Positions 45,612 to 56,074 of a stretch of DNA of 64,000 nt are shown here, piece after piece. Position 1 is the stretch's first letter, and each line of letters starts with the position of its first letter. Under the pieces are notes generated by a model. It made no database searches. It was not told the origin of the DNA and saw only the letters and a program-made list of their open reading frames with translations. This DNA is from Streptomyces sp. B1I3 (GTDB lineage: Bacteria > Actinomycetota > Actinomycetes > Streptomycetales > Streptomycetaceae): NCBI RefSeq assembly GCF_030816615.1, contig NZ_JAUSYD010000001.1:6532501-6596500 (forward strand), read 5' to 3'. Both the position numbers and the translations under genes were made by a program.

Positions 45612-46211
45612 ATGGCGCTCGCGCAGCCGAATCCAGCAGGTCCCGCCCACGCCGAGGAGTACGGGGCAGGGCCGCCGCCGCAGAGGACCGCACCACCCCT
45701 TCGCGGCACACTCGCCACCACCGCCTGCATGGAGACCCTTCAGGTGGGCTACCTGCACGCGGTGGCCGCCGCCGCGGGATGCTCCCTGTCGCAGCCCTTT
45801 CCCGACAACGGCATCGACTGGCACGTCAGCCACGGCGCCCCCGTCCACACCGTCGACGACGAAGTGACCGTCAAGGTGCAGCTCAAGTGCACCTACCAGA
45901 TCGCCCCGCGCCCGCCGGGCGCCGCGTTCTCCTTCACCCTCGACAACGCCCACCTGGTGAAGCTGGCACGGACCCCCGTGTCGGTGCACAAGATCCTGGT
46001 CGTGATGCTCGTGCCCCGCAGCCAGGACGACTGGCTGCGGGCCGGACACGACCGGCTCGACCTGCGGCACTGCTGTTACTGGACCAACCTGGCCGGCCAC
46101 GCGGTGACGGGACGTCACAGGACCACCGTGCGGATCCCGACCTCCCGGATCTTCGACGACCGAGCACTCTGCGAGATCATGGCCCGGGTCGGGGCCGGAG
46201 GGAGACCCTGA
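45612..46211 (+). CDS. DUF4365 domain protein
   Basis: 199 residues. The core (ETLQVGYLHAVAAAAGCSLS, DNGIDWHVSH, VKVQLKCTYQI, HKILVVMLVPRSQDDWL, HCCYWTNLAGHAV) matches the DUF4365 family, which has a restriction-endonuclease-like pattern of D-x(n)-(E/Q)-x-K; here D in DNGIDW and QLK could be the site. Such domains occur in defence and mobile-element contexts as well as core genomes; nuclease activity is unproven. GGAG lies before the ATG. The stop overlaps the next start as TGATG. Confidence 0.75.
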   Translation: MALAQPNPAGPAHAEEYGAGPPPQRTAPPLRGTLATTACMETLQVGYLHAVAAAAGCSLSQPFPDNGIDWHVSHGAPVHTVDDEVTVKVQLKCTYQIAPRPPGAAFSFTLDNAHLVKLARTPVSVHKILVVMLVPRSQDDWLRAGHDRLDLRHCCYWTNLAGHAVTGRHRTTVRIPTSRIFDDRALCEIMARVGAGGRP

Positions 46212-47446
46212 TGCACCGGTCGACGGACGAACCCGGCGGAGCGGTTCCGGCGGGCCCCCGCGCACATCCGTACGCCCCCGAAGGGCCGGGCCCCGGCCCC
46301 GATCCCGCGCGCGTCGACCCCGCCGTCCTCGGCGCACTCCTGCGCAGGCACGGATGGTGCCGCCGCGGAGGCGCCGCCGGGCGCTACAGCCGGTGGACCC
46401 CGCCCGGCCCCGACGAGCCGGGTACCAGCCTGCTCGTCCCAGACAGCACCACCTTCCCCGACAGCGAGGACCTGCTCGCCGAAGCCCTCACCGCACTCGC
46501 CCGCGCCGCGGCCCCGTCCGCCCGCGACGTCCTCGTCGCCCTCACCGTGCCCAGCGACGAGATCCGCTGGTGGCGCGATGTCCCCGAAGGCGCCGCAGGT
46601 GCCGCCGGGTGGACCGAGGTGGACACGCTGCGCACGGCGGCCCGGCAGATCCTGCTCGCCGGCGCGCTCGCCGTACGCGGCCGGGCCGGCCACCACGGCG
46701 CACGCCACCGCAGGAAGGCCCGCGCCGCACTGGACGGCACCCTCGTGGGACCCGCACCCGACGGACGCACACTGACCGCGTTCGTTCCCGTCGCCTCCGG
46801 GCGGGCCGTCGCCGTACAGCTCCACCAGGCCCTGCACGCCACTCGGGAGGCCGTCGACTTCCAGCGCGCCACCGGAGGCCTGGACGCCTTCGACGGTGCC
46901 GTCGCCGCCGGGGTCAGCAGGGAGCTGACCGAGGCGGTCGTCGCCCTGGTCCGCGGCACGGAAGGCACCACGATCACGCTGGCCTGGGCGCCCGCCGCCG
47001 GGACGCCCCTCGGCTGCCCGGAGAATCCCGAGCCGGTGGAGTTCTCCCCGGGCGACCTGCCCGCCCTGCGCCTGGCCGGGGCGCGCTACCTCAGGGACGA
47101 GCCCGCCGTCCCGGTCCGCATCACCGGCGCCGTCGTACGGCTGCGCCGCTCGGGCCCGCGCGGCCCCGGCGTCGTACGGCTGCGGGTCCTCGCGGGTGCC
47201 GAGGTCGGGCATGTACGGATGGAGCTCGACGAGGAGGCGTACCGCATCGCCGGCCACGCCCATCTGGTCGGGCTCCCGCTGCGGGTGGAGGGCAGGCTGG
47301 AGAACCGCGGGGGCTTCCGGCGGCTCACCGGCGCCTCACAGGTCGCGCCGGTCCAGGTCGACGAGGCGGAACGGGACCGGCTGATGAAGTCGCTCCAGGA
47401 GAACCTCGACTTCTTCGAGGAGGCCTGCACGGGGGACGAGCGGTAG
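46211..47446 (+). CDS. Hypothetical protein coupled to the DUF4365 gene
   Basis: 411 residues, no family recognised. After a Pro/Gly-rich start there is a mixed alpha/beta body without membrane helices (YSRWTPPGPDEPGTSLLVP, VLVALTVPSDEIRWWRDVP, FVPVASGRAVAVQLHQALHA), a C-terminal beta-rich part (VPVRITGAVVRLRRSGPRGP, RVEGRLENRGGFRRLTGAS), and an acidic helix at the end. The start codon overlaps the DUF4365 stop, so the two are made together and may form a complex. Confidence 0.75.
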   Translation: MHRSTDEPGGAVPAGPRAHPYAPEGPGPGPDPARVDPAVLGALLRRHGWCRRGGAAGRYSRWTPPGPDEPGTSLLVPDSTTFPDSEDLLAEALTALARAAAPSARDVLVALTVPSDEIRWWRDVPEGAAGAAGWTEVDTLRTAARQILLAGALAVRGRAGHHGARHRRKARAALDGTLVGPAPDGRTLTAFVPVASGRAVAVQLHQALHATREAVDFQRATGGLDAFDGAVAAGVSRELTEAVVALVRGTEGTTITLAWAPAAGTPLGCPENPEPVEFSPGDLPALRLAGARYLRDEPAVPVRITGAVVRLRRSGPRGPGVVRLRVLAGAEVGHVRMELDEEAYRIAGHAHLVGLPLRVEGRLENRGGFRRLTGASQVAPVQVDEAERDRLMKSLQENLDFFEEACTGDER

Positions 47447-47625
47447 GGCCCCGCGTCCGGACAGGCCGCGCGGGGGCGCGGTGCCGGGGCACGCGGGCCC
47501 GGCACGATCCGGGCGAGAGGCCCCGCGCCCCGGCATCCCTTTGGCGCCGGGAGGCTCCGGCTCGGTACGATTCCTCTTGCGTACGCCACAGACAGGCGTC
47601 GCATCCCCTCAGTCAGGAGAGACCG

Positions 47626-49602
<1,977 letters not shown>

Positions 49603-49612
49603 CCCGTACGAC

Positions 49613-49656
49613 GGAGGAGGCCCCCGGAGAGCTACCCGCTCCCCGGGGGCCTCCTC
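49613..49656. terminator. Terminator of thrS
   Basis: GAGGAGGCCCCCGG (49614-49627) pairs perfectly with 49643-49656. The structure overlaps the end of the convergent channel gene. Confidence 0.7.
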
Positions 49657-50309
49657 TCGTCCTCCCTGGCGAACACCTGCAGCAGCCACGACGAGAACGA
49701 CCCCGTCACCGCACCCAGCAGGGCGAGGCCGCAGGCCATCAGCACCGCCGCGATCAGCCGCCCCAGCGGCGTCACCGGTACGGCGTCCCCGTACCCCACG
49801 GTCGTGAGCGTCGCGCACGCCCACCACACCGCGTCGCCGAACGTGCGGATCGAGGCGTCCGGCGCTCCGTGCTCCTGGTGGTACACGGCGAGTGCGGCGG
49901 AGAAGCCCAGGAGCACGGCCGTGAGGCCCGCGTACGACATCACCCGGGCGTACAGGCTCAGCCGTGGCTCCTGGCGGCGCTTCTGGACCGCCGTGTAGAG
50001 CTGGACCATGCGCAGCGGACGCAGCAGGGGCAGCAGGAGGACCAGCGTGTCCAGCCAGTGGGTGCGCACGAAGCGCCGGCCGAGGCCGCTGAGGCGGAGC
50101 CGTACGCCGTAGTCCACGACGAAGACCGCCCAGGTGGTGGCGACCAGGCCGAGGGCGATGTCCCGCCAGGGCTGGGTGTCGTGGGGGGCGAGGACGCGGA
50201 CCGCGTAGCCGATGAGGAAGAGGAGTGCCGCGGCGAGGAGCGGCACCTGGGTGCGCTGGTCCCATTCCTTGAACCGGCGGGGCACGGGGTCGGCGGGGCG
50301 GTCGCTCAT
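49632..50309 (-). CDS. Two-pore-segment potassium channel protein
   Basis: 225-residue K+ channel subunit. The selectivity filter TVGYGD is at residues 170-175 in the sequence WWACATLTTVGYGDAVPVTP. Four hydrophobic segments precede it, including an Arg-containing segment (LLPLLRPLRMVQLY) that recalls a degenerate voltage sensor, and a final helix follows the pore. There is no cytoplasmic RCK domain. It is tail-to-tail with thrS and breaks the usual thrS-HIT-pgsA adjacency of actinobacteria. Confidence 0.88.
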   Translation of the reverse strand: MSDRPADPVPRRFKEWDQRTQVPLLAAALLFLIGYAVRVLAPHDTQPWRDIALGLVATTWAVFVVDYGVRLRLSGLGRRFVRTHWLDTLVLLLPLLRPLRMVQLYTAVQKRRQEPRLSLYARVMSYAGLTAVLLGFSAALAVYHQEHGAPDASIRTFGDAVWWACATLTTVGYGDAVPVTPLGRLIAAVLMACGLALLGAVTGSFSSWLLQVFAREDERRPPGSG

Positions 50310-50387
50310 GGCGTCAGCATCGCGGTGCGCCCGCGGGGGCGGCCCCGGCGACACGCGCGGCGGGAGTGAAGCAATATGCTGGCCGGC

Positions 50388-50948
50388 ATGACGAGTGAGC
50401 CGGAGCAGCAGATCGGAGTGGGGTCGCCCGACGCGTTCCAGCGCCTGTGGACGCCCCACCGGATGGCGTACATCCAGGGCGAGAACAAGCCGAGCGGCCC
50501 GGGGTCCGGGGACGGGTGTCCCTTCTGCGTGATCCCGTCGAAGTCGGACGAGGACGGGCTGGTCGTCGCGCGCGGCGAGCGCGTCTACGCGGTGCTGAAC
50601 CTGTATCCGTACAACGGGGGGCACCTGATGGTGGTGCCGTACCGGCACGTCGCCGACTACACGGAGCTGACCGTGCCGGAGACGGCCGAGCTTGCCGATT
50701 TCACCAAGCGGGCCATGGTCGCGCTGCGGGCGGCCTCAGGGGCGCACGGATTCAACATCGGGCTCAACCAGGGTGCCGCGGCCGGCGCGGGCATCGCCGC
50801 CCATCTGCACCAGCATGTGGTCCCGCGCTGGGGTGGGGACACCAACTTCATGCCGGTGGTGGGGAACACGAAGGTCCTGCCGCAGCTGCTGGGGGACACC
50901 CGGACGATGCTCGCCGGCGTGTGGCCCGCCGAGCTGCCGGCGGTCTGA
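50388..50948 (+). CDS. HIT-family nucleotide hydrolase
   Basis: 186-residue protein with a complete HIT domain: CPFC zinc-like pair, YPYNGGHLMVVPYRHVADY, NIGLNQGAAAGAGIAAHLHQHVVPRW, where HLHQH is the histidine triad acting on nucleoside phosphate bonds. In actinobacteria this gene commonly sits between thrS and the PIM operon, as here. ATG 50388 was preferred over one four codons earlier. A strong shared terminator follows. Confidence 0.9.
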   Translation: MTSEPEQQIGVGSPDAFQRLWTPHRMAYIQGENKPSGPGSGDGCPFCVIPSKSDEDGLVVARGERVYAVLNLYPYNGGHLMVVPYRHVADYTELTVPETAELADFTKRAMVALRAASGAHGFNIGLNQGAAAGAGIAAHLHQHVVPRWGGDTNFMPVVGNTKVLPQLLGDTRTMLAGVWPAELPAV

Positions 50949-50963
50949 GCGGCTCGTACACGA

Positions 50964-51005
50964 CGTGAGGGGTGCGCTTCCCGGCCGGGAAGCGCACCCC
51001 TCACG
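50964..51005. terminator. Bidirectional terminator after the HIT gene
   Basis: Arms 50964-50982 and 50987-51005 form a perfect 19-bp stem with a GGCC loop, ending 3 bp before the stop of the convergent gene. Confidence 0.85.
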
Positions 51006-51008
51006 CCG

Positions 51009-52700
51009 TCAGGCGTCGTAGACGTCGGCCTTCCGCGGGGCGGCGTCCTGCACCATCCCGCTGAGGACCATGGAGCGGTTGTCGAAGCGTTCGGTGTCGA
51101 CGCCGTGCTCCTTGAGGACCCGCATGGCCGCCGCGTGCACGACGCGCAGGACGGGGGTGGCCGCCCGCATGGCGTCGTCCGCCATGAAGCGGTGGCCCCA
51201 CGGCTTGGCCGCCCAGGCGTGACGCAGGCCGAAGGGCTCGGGCAGGACGATCTTGCCGCCGAGGTAGTCGAGCAGCGGCGGATACCAGGTGAACGGGGCC
51301 CGCAGGGCGAGCCTGACGACCTCGTTCGCCTTGACGACGGGGAGAGTGACCGTGCGTGTCTCCCAGAAGCGGACGGCCTTCTTGACGGTCTTGGTCTCGG
51401 CTGCGGGCTTGGTCAGGAACAGCGGGTGGACCGGGCCCAGGGCGTGTCCGGTGACCTCGATGCGCAGCGTCTCGTGGAGCACGGTGACCGTGATCAGCAT
51501 CGTGACCACGAGCTGGCCGTCCCAGAGGGTGAACTGGACGCCGAGGTAGTGCCGGTCTCCACTGCCGAACTGCTGGTGGTTGCAGATGCGCTGTATCTCG
51601 TGCGGCTTGATCTGGAAGGTGGCGACGTCCTCGCCCTCGGGGCGGGTGACGGAGTCGGCGTTCTCGCCGATGGGCGAGACGATCCAGTGCTTGACGGACG
51701 GGGTGGGGAAGCCGCCGGTGTTCAGCGGGCCGCGCTCGAGCATCTTCAGCTGGTCGTGGATGGCCCGGACGACGTCCCAGCTGCGGAACTGGTGGATCTC
51801 CTTGGCCGGGTCAGCGGGGGTGAGCTCCTCGGCGAGCTGCCAGCTGCCCCAGCGGGTGCCCATGCCGAGGATGCCCTTGGGACCGGCGTAGAAGACGGCG
51901 TTGGACTGCTGCTCGGCGGAGAGCTTCTCCAGACCCTGGCGCAGGGCCTCCCGGGCGGTCTCGCTGGGATTCTTCGGCACGGCCTCGGGGATCTTGGCGC
52001 TCACGGCGGCGCCGGACAGGAGCCCCTCCCAGCGTGCGCGCATGTCCTTGGCCGAGGCTTCGGCGATGCGCTTGGCGAGCAGCCAGCCGATCAGCGGTGC
52101 GATCGCCATGAGGCGCAGGTAGAGGGCCAGGAATCCGGTGAGCGGCATGGCGATCAGGCCGACGGCGGCGGCCGCGCCGAACACGAGGAGGAGGAGGCCG
52201 CCGAGTGCCTGGAACGCCTTGTCCTTGGACTTGTTGAGCGAGTCGCGCAGCCGGAAGGCCAGGACCCAGAAAAGCAGCCCCGGCAGGAAGGCGAAGCCGA
52301 AGACGGCGGTGACCAGCGTCAGCCGGGTGTCGCGTGCCTTGCGCAGCCGGGTGGCGGACAGACAGTGCTCGACGACGGTCTGCGGGTCGGTGCCGAAGGA
52401 CTGGATGAGCGCCTTGCGGGCGCCGCCGAGCATGCGTTCCTGTACGGCCCGGGAGAAGGCCTCGCCCAGATTCGGCTTGAAGTAGTCGGACTTGAGTAGC
52501 TTGGCGTCGCCCGGCTTCACCTCGGACTTGTGCCACTCGCTGTTGGCCTTGAGGATCTCCGTCACATCGCTGTCGCGGTACGCGGCGGAGGCGAGGGCGT
52601 TGGTCGCCACCGCCTGCCCGGCCGAACCCTGGAGCGGGATCTGAGCTCCGGGAGAGAAATCGAATCCGTCGTTGGCCACTGCCGCCCCCACTCGCCGCAC
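51009..52700 (-). CDS. Unrecognised membrane protein of 563 residues
   Basis: I do not recognise the family. The first 150 residues are soluble and basic, then two or three helices (LTLVTAVFGFAFLPGLLFWVLAF, ALGGLLLLVFGAAAAVGLIAMPL, LYLRLMAIAPLIGWLLA) span the membrane, and about 320 residues of beta-rich soluble sequence follow (VVTMLITVTVLHETLRIEVTG, HWIVSPIGENADSV, KADVYDA at the end). That layout could be a sensor or trafficking protein. I place the start at GTG 52700 with AGGAG six bases upstream; GTG 52679 is the alternative. Confidence 0.75.
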   Translation of the reverse strand: MRRVGAAVANDGFDFSPGAQIPLQGSAGQAVATNALASAAYRDSDVTEILKANSEWHKSEVKPGDAKLLKSDYFKPNLGEAFSRAVQERMLGGARKALIQSFGTDPQTVVEHCLSATRLRKARDTRLTLVTAVFGFAFLPGLLFWVLAFRLRDSLNKSKDKAFQALGGLLLLVFGAAAAVGLIAMPLTGFLALYLRLMAIAPLIGWLLAKRIAEASAKDMRARWEGLLSGAAVSAKIPEAVPKNPSETAREALRQGLEKLSAEQQSNAVFYAGPKGILGMGTRWGSWQLAEELTPADPAKEIHQFRSWDVVRAIHDQLKMLERGPLNTGGFPTPSVKHWIVSPIGENADSVTRPEGEDVATFQIKPHEIQRICNHQQFGSGDRHYLGVQFTLWDGQLVVTMLITVTVLHETLRIEVTGHALGPVHPLFLTKPAAETKTVKKAVRFWETRTVTLPVVKANEVVRLALRAPFTWYPPLLDYLGGKIVLPEPFGLRHAWAAKPWGHRFMADDAMRAATPVLRVVHAAAMRVLKEHGVDTERFDNRSMVLSGMVQDAAPRKADVYDA

Positions 52701-52834
52701 GGTCTGCTCCTGCGGCTTTTCCCAACTAACGTACGTCGCACACCTTCTGAGCTGGGACCACAGCGTATCGTCCGGAACGTGCCGCCGCCCGCCGGCGGGG
52801 CCGGGTGCGGGCGGCAGACACCATTTCCGGTCAC

Positions 52835-55060
52835 CTAGCTTCTGCTTGTGGTGTTTTCCTGCGATGCGCGGACGCGTTCGGCGAGCTGGGGAGGCATGGC
52901 TTCGTGCCGGGCGTACGCCCGGTCGAACCGGCCCGTGCCGTGCGTCAGGGAGCGCAGGTCGACGGCGTATCTGCCGATCTCGATCTCGGGCACCTCGGCG
53001 CGTACGAGCGTGCGTTCTCCGGCCGCCTGCTCGGTGCCGACCACTCGGCCCCGCCGTCCCGCGAGGTCGCTCATGACGGCGCCCACGTAGTCGTCCGGGA
53101 TCAGGATCCGCACGTCGGCGACCGGTTCGAGGAGCTGGATCCTGGTGTCGGCCGCGGCCTCGCGCAGGGCCAGCGCGCCCGCTGTCTGGAAGGCGGCGTC
53201 GGAGGAGTCCACCGCGTGCGACTTGCCGTCGAGCAGGGTGACGCGCACGTCGACGAGCGGGTGTCCCGCCGCCACACCGCGGGCGGCCTGGGTGCGCACG
53301 CCCTTCTCGACGGACGGGACGAACTGCCGGGGCACCGAGCCGCCGACCACCCTGTCGACGAATTCGAGGCCCGTACCGGGCGGCAGCGGCTCCACCTCGA
53401 TCTCGCAGACGGCGTACTGGCCGTGGCCGCCGGACTGTTTCACGTGCCGGCCGCGGCCGACGGTGCGGGAGGCGAACGTCTCGCGCAGGGGGACCCGGTG
53501 GGGTACGGCGTCCACCTGCACGCCGTACCGGCTGCGCAGGCGTTCCAGCGCCACCTCGGCGTGGGCCTCGCCCATGCACCACAGGACGACCTGATGCGTG
53601 TCCTGGTTCTGTTCCAGCCGCATCGTCGGGTCCTCGGCGACCAGCCGGGCCAGCCCCTGGGACAGCTTCTCCTCGTCGGCCTTGCCGTGGGCGCGTACCG
53701 CCAGCGGCAGCAGCGGGTCCGGCATGGCCCACGGCTCCATCAGCAGGGGGCCACCGGGGTCCGAGAGGGTGTCGCCGGTCTCCGCCCCTCCCAGCTTCGA
53801 CACGCATGCCAGGTCACCGGCGATGCAGCGGTCCAGAGGGCGCTGCTGCCGGCCGAACGGGGCGAAGAGCGCGCCGACACGCACATCGGCGTCATGGCTG
53901 GGACGCGCTTCGTGCCCGGGGCCGGTGAGACCGTGGCCGCACACGTGGACGGGGTCGTCGGGGCGCAGTGTGCCGGAGAAGACGCGGACGAGGGAGACCC
54001 GCCCGACGTAGGGGTCGGACGCCGTCCTCACGACCTCGGCGACCAGCGGGCCCCCGGGATCGCAGGCCGGGGCGGGGCGTGGGGAGCCGTCGGGGGTGGT
54101 GACGGCGGGGAGCGCGCGCTCCAGGGGGGAGGGGAAGCCCCGGGTGATCAGTTCGAGGAGCTCGACCGTGCCGATGCCCTGACGGGCGCCCTCGGCGGCC
54201 GGCGCCGCCGTGAGGACGGGGTGGAAGGAGCCGCGTGCGACGGCACGTTCCAGATCCTCCACGAGTGTCCCGGCGTCGATGTCCCCGCCGCCGAGGTAGT
54301 GGTCCATCAGCGTCTCGTCCTCGCTCTCGGCGATGATCCCCTCGATGAGCCGGTCACGGGCGCGTGACAGTGGTTCGCGCTGGTCACCGGCGGGCGGGAG
54401 CTCGCGGCGCTCCCCGGTGGAGTAGTCGAGGATCCGCTGGGTGAGCAGGCCGGTGAGCCCGGTGAGCGGGGCGTGCCCGTCCGGGCCCTCGGGCCCCTGC
54501 ACGGGCAGGTGGAGCGGCAGTACGGCGTCGGGGTCCTCACCCCCGAAGATCCGCCCGCAGATCCGCGTCATCTCGTCGAACGACGTGCGCGCGGTGTCCA
54601 GGTGGGTGACGACGACGGCACGTGGCATCCCCACGGCCGCGCACTCCTCCCACACCGCACGGGTGGTTCCCGCCACGGCGCCGGCCTCCTGCGCCGCCGA
54701 CACGACGAAGAGGGCCGCGTCCGCGGCTCGCAGACCGGCCCTGAGCTCCCCGACGAAGTCCGCGTAGCCGGGGGTGTCCAGCAAGTTGATCTTGTAGCCC
54801 TCCCACTCGACGGGGACGAGCGAGAGCTGTACGGAGCGGTGGCGACGCCGTTCGATCTCGTCATGGTCCGAGACGGTCCCGCCGTCCTCGACCCGGCCCG
54901 CCCGGTTGATCGCTCCCGCCGTCAGCGCGAGAGCCTCGACGAGGGTGGTCTTGCCGGAGCCGCTGTGGCCGACCAGCACCACGTTCCGTACGGAAGCGGG
55001 CCGCTCGGCCGCCGCCGCCCTGCCGGCGGCTCCGGTGTGCGTATGTGTCCTGTCGCCCAT
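52835..55060 (-). CDS. Elongation factor G-like GTPase (EF-G2)
   Basis: 741-residue translational-GTPase homologue of the EF-G2/FusA2 group, paralogous to EF-G. P-loop GHSGSGKT (31-38), DTPG (95-98), all EF-G domains in order and a C-terminal EF-G domain IV/V (QSGGHGQYAVCEIEVEPL, VRILIPDDYVGAVMSDLAGRRG). Odd: the G4 motif NKxD is replaced by THLD (152-155) and the effector region reads RRRHRSVQLSLVP instead of the RGITI type, so it is unlikely to act as ordinary translocase. GGGAGG before the ATG. Divergent from pgsA. Confidence 0.9.
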   Translation of the reverse strand: MGDRTHTHTGAAGRAAAAERPASVRNVVLVGHSGSGKTTLVEALALTAGAINRAGRVEDGGTVSDHDEIERRRHRSVQLSLVPVEWEGYKINLLDTPGYADFVGELRAGLRAADAALFVVSAAQEAGAVAGTTRAVWEECAAVGMPRAVVVTHLDTARTSFDEMTRICGRIFGGEDPDAVLPLHLPVQGPEGPDGHAPLTGLTGLLTQRILDYSTGERRELPPAGDQREPLSRARDRLIEGIIAESEDETLMDHYLGGGDIDAGTLVEDLERAVARGSFHPVLTAAPAAEGARQGIGTVELLELITRGFPSPLERALPAVTTPDGSPRPAPACDPGGPLVAEVVRTASDPYVGRVSLVRVFSGTLRPDDPVHVCGHGLTGPGHEARPSHDADVRVGALFAPFGRQQRPLDRCIAGDLACVSKLGGAETGDTLSDPGGPLLMEPWAMPDPLLPLAVRAHGKADEEKLSQGLARLVAEDPTMRLEQNQDTHQVVLWCMGEAHAEVALERLRSRYGVQVDAVPHRVPLRETFASRTVGRGRHVKQSGGHGQYAVCEIEVEPLPPGTGLEFVDRVVGGSVPRQFVPSVEKGVRTQAARGVAAGHPLVDVRVTLLDGKSHAVDSSDAAFQTAGALALREAAADTRIQLLEPVADVRILIPDDYVGAVMSDLAGRRGRVVGTEQAAGERTLVRAEVPEIEIGRYAVDLRSLTHGTGRFDRAYARHEAMPPQLAERVRASQENTTSRS

Positions 55061-55390
55061 GATGCGTGCCTCCCGGTGGGTGGCGCGGTGCCGGCGGCAC
55101 CGGCGCGGTGAGGGGAGATGCCGCACGGGCGTGGACGCCTCACCGACGGCTTCGGCGACGCCCGCGGTACTTCGAGCTTTCCACTCACCCCGGGCCGCGT
55201 CCATATGTCGGGCCGCGGCCCCGCCGCGGTGGCACGGCGGCCCGTGTCCGTGCGGCCGGGCGGAGACGGCCGCCGCGGGCGCCGGATCCCCCGGACGGGG
55301 TGCCCCGCCGTGGGCAGGCCCGGCTCGTGACTACGATGGGCCCGCCGGTGGCCGAAGGGGCCGCGCGGCCCACCGAACCTCGGGAAGGCC
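55061..55390. other. Divergent promoter region between EF-G2 and pgsA genes
   Basis: 330 bp without a supported gene. It holds several GC-rich hairpins (for example around 55215-55245) and presumably two back-to-back promoters, which I could not define with confidence. Confidence 0.4.
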
Positions 55391-56074
55391 ATGCTGAACA
55401 AGTACGCGCGTGCATTTTTTACGCGTGTCCTCACACCGTTCGCCGCTCTGCTGCTCCGTCTCGGGGTCAGTCCCGACGCGGTCACGCTCGTCGGTACGGC
55501 CGGAGTGATGGCGGGTGCGCTGGTCTTCTTCCCCATGGGGGAGTTCTTCTGGGGCACGATCGTCATCACCGTCTTCGTCTTCTCGGACCTGGTCGACGGC
55601 AACATGGCCCGGCAGGCCGGGATCTCCAGCCGGTGGGGCGCGTTCCTGGACTCGACGCTCGACCGGGTGGCGGACGGGGCGATCTTCGCCGGGTTCGCGC
55701 TCTGGTACGCGGGCGACGGCGACGACACCATGCTGTGCGCGGTCGCGATCTTCTGTCTGGCCAGCGGCCAGGTGGTCTCGTACACGAAGGCGCGCGGTGA
55801 GTCGATCGGCCTGCCGGTCGCGGTGAACGGGCTGGTGGAGCGTGCCGAGCGGCTGGTGATCTCGTTGGTCGCGGCCGGCCTCGCCGGGCTGCACGGCTTC
55901 GGCGTACCCGGAATCCAGGTCCTGCTGCCGATCGCGCTGTGGATCGTCGCGGTGGGCAGTCTGGTGACGCTGGTCCAGCGGGTGGTGACCGTGCGCAGGG
56001 AGTCGGCCGAGGCCGACGCCGCTGCCGCCACCGCGGGCGGGACGGCGGACCAGGGGAGCGAGGCCGCGCAGTGA
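55391..56074 (+). CDS. pgsA: Phosphatidylinositol phosphate synthase
   Basis: CDP-alcohol phosphotransferase that makes phosphatidylinositol phosphate from CDP-diacylglycerol and inositol phosphate, the first step toward PI and PIMs in actinobacteria. The complete CDP-AP signature is present: Asp66, Asp69, Gly70, Ala73, Arg74, Gly83, Asp87, Asp91 (D-L-V-D-G ... F-L-D-S-T-L-D). 227 residues with six helices and an Ala-rich tail. First gene of a coupled operon with patA and pimA (GTGA overlap), which fixes the inositol assignment. Confidence 0.92.
   Translation: MLNKYARAFFTRVLTPFAALLLRLGVSPDAVTLVGTAGVMAGALVFFPMGEFFWGTIVITVFVFSDLVDGNMARQAGISSRWGAFLDSTLDRVADGAIFAGFALWYAGDGDDTMLCAVAIFCLASGQVVSYTKARGESIGLPVAVNGLVERAERLVISLVAAGLAGLHGFGVPGIQVLLPIALWIVAVGSLVTLVQRVVTVRRESAEADAAAATAGGTADQGSEAAQ

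Noticed and set aside
47447..47625. T-box leader upstream of thrS
   Set aside because: No T-box core or specifier loop could be recognised in the roughly 180 bp before thrS, and there is too little room for a typical leader.
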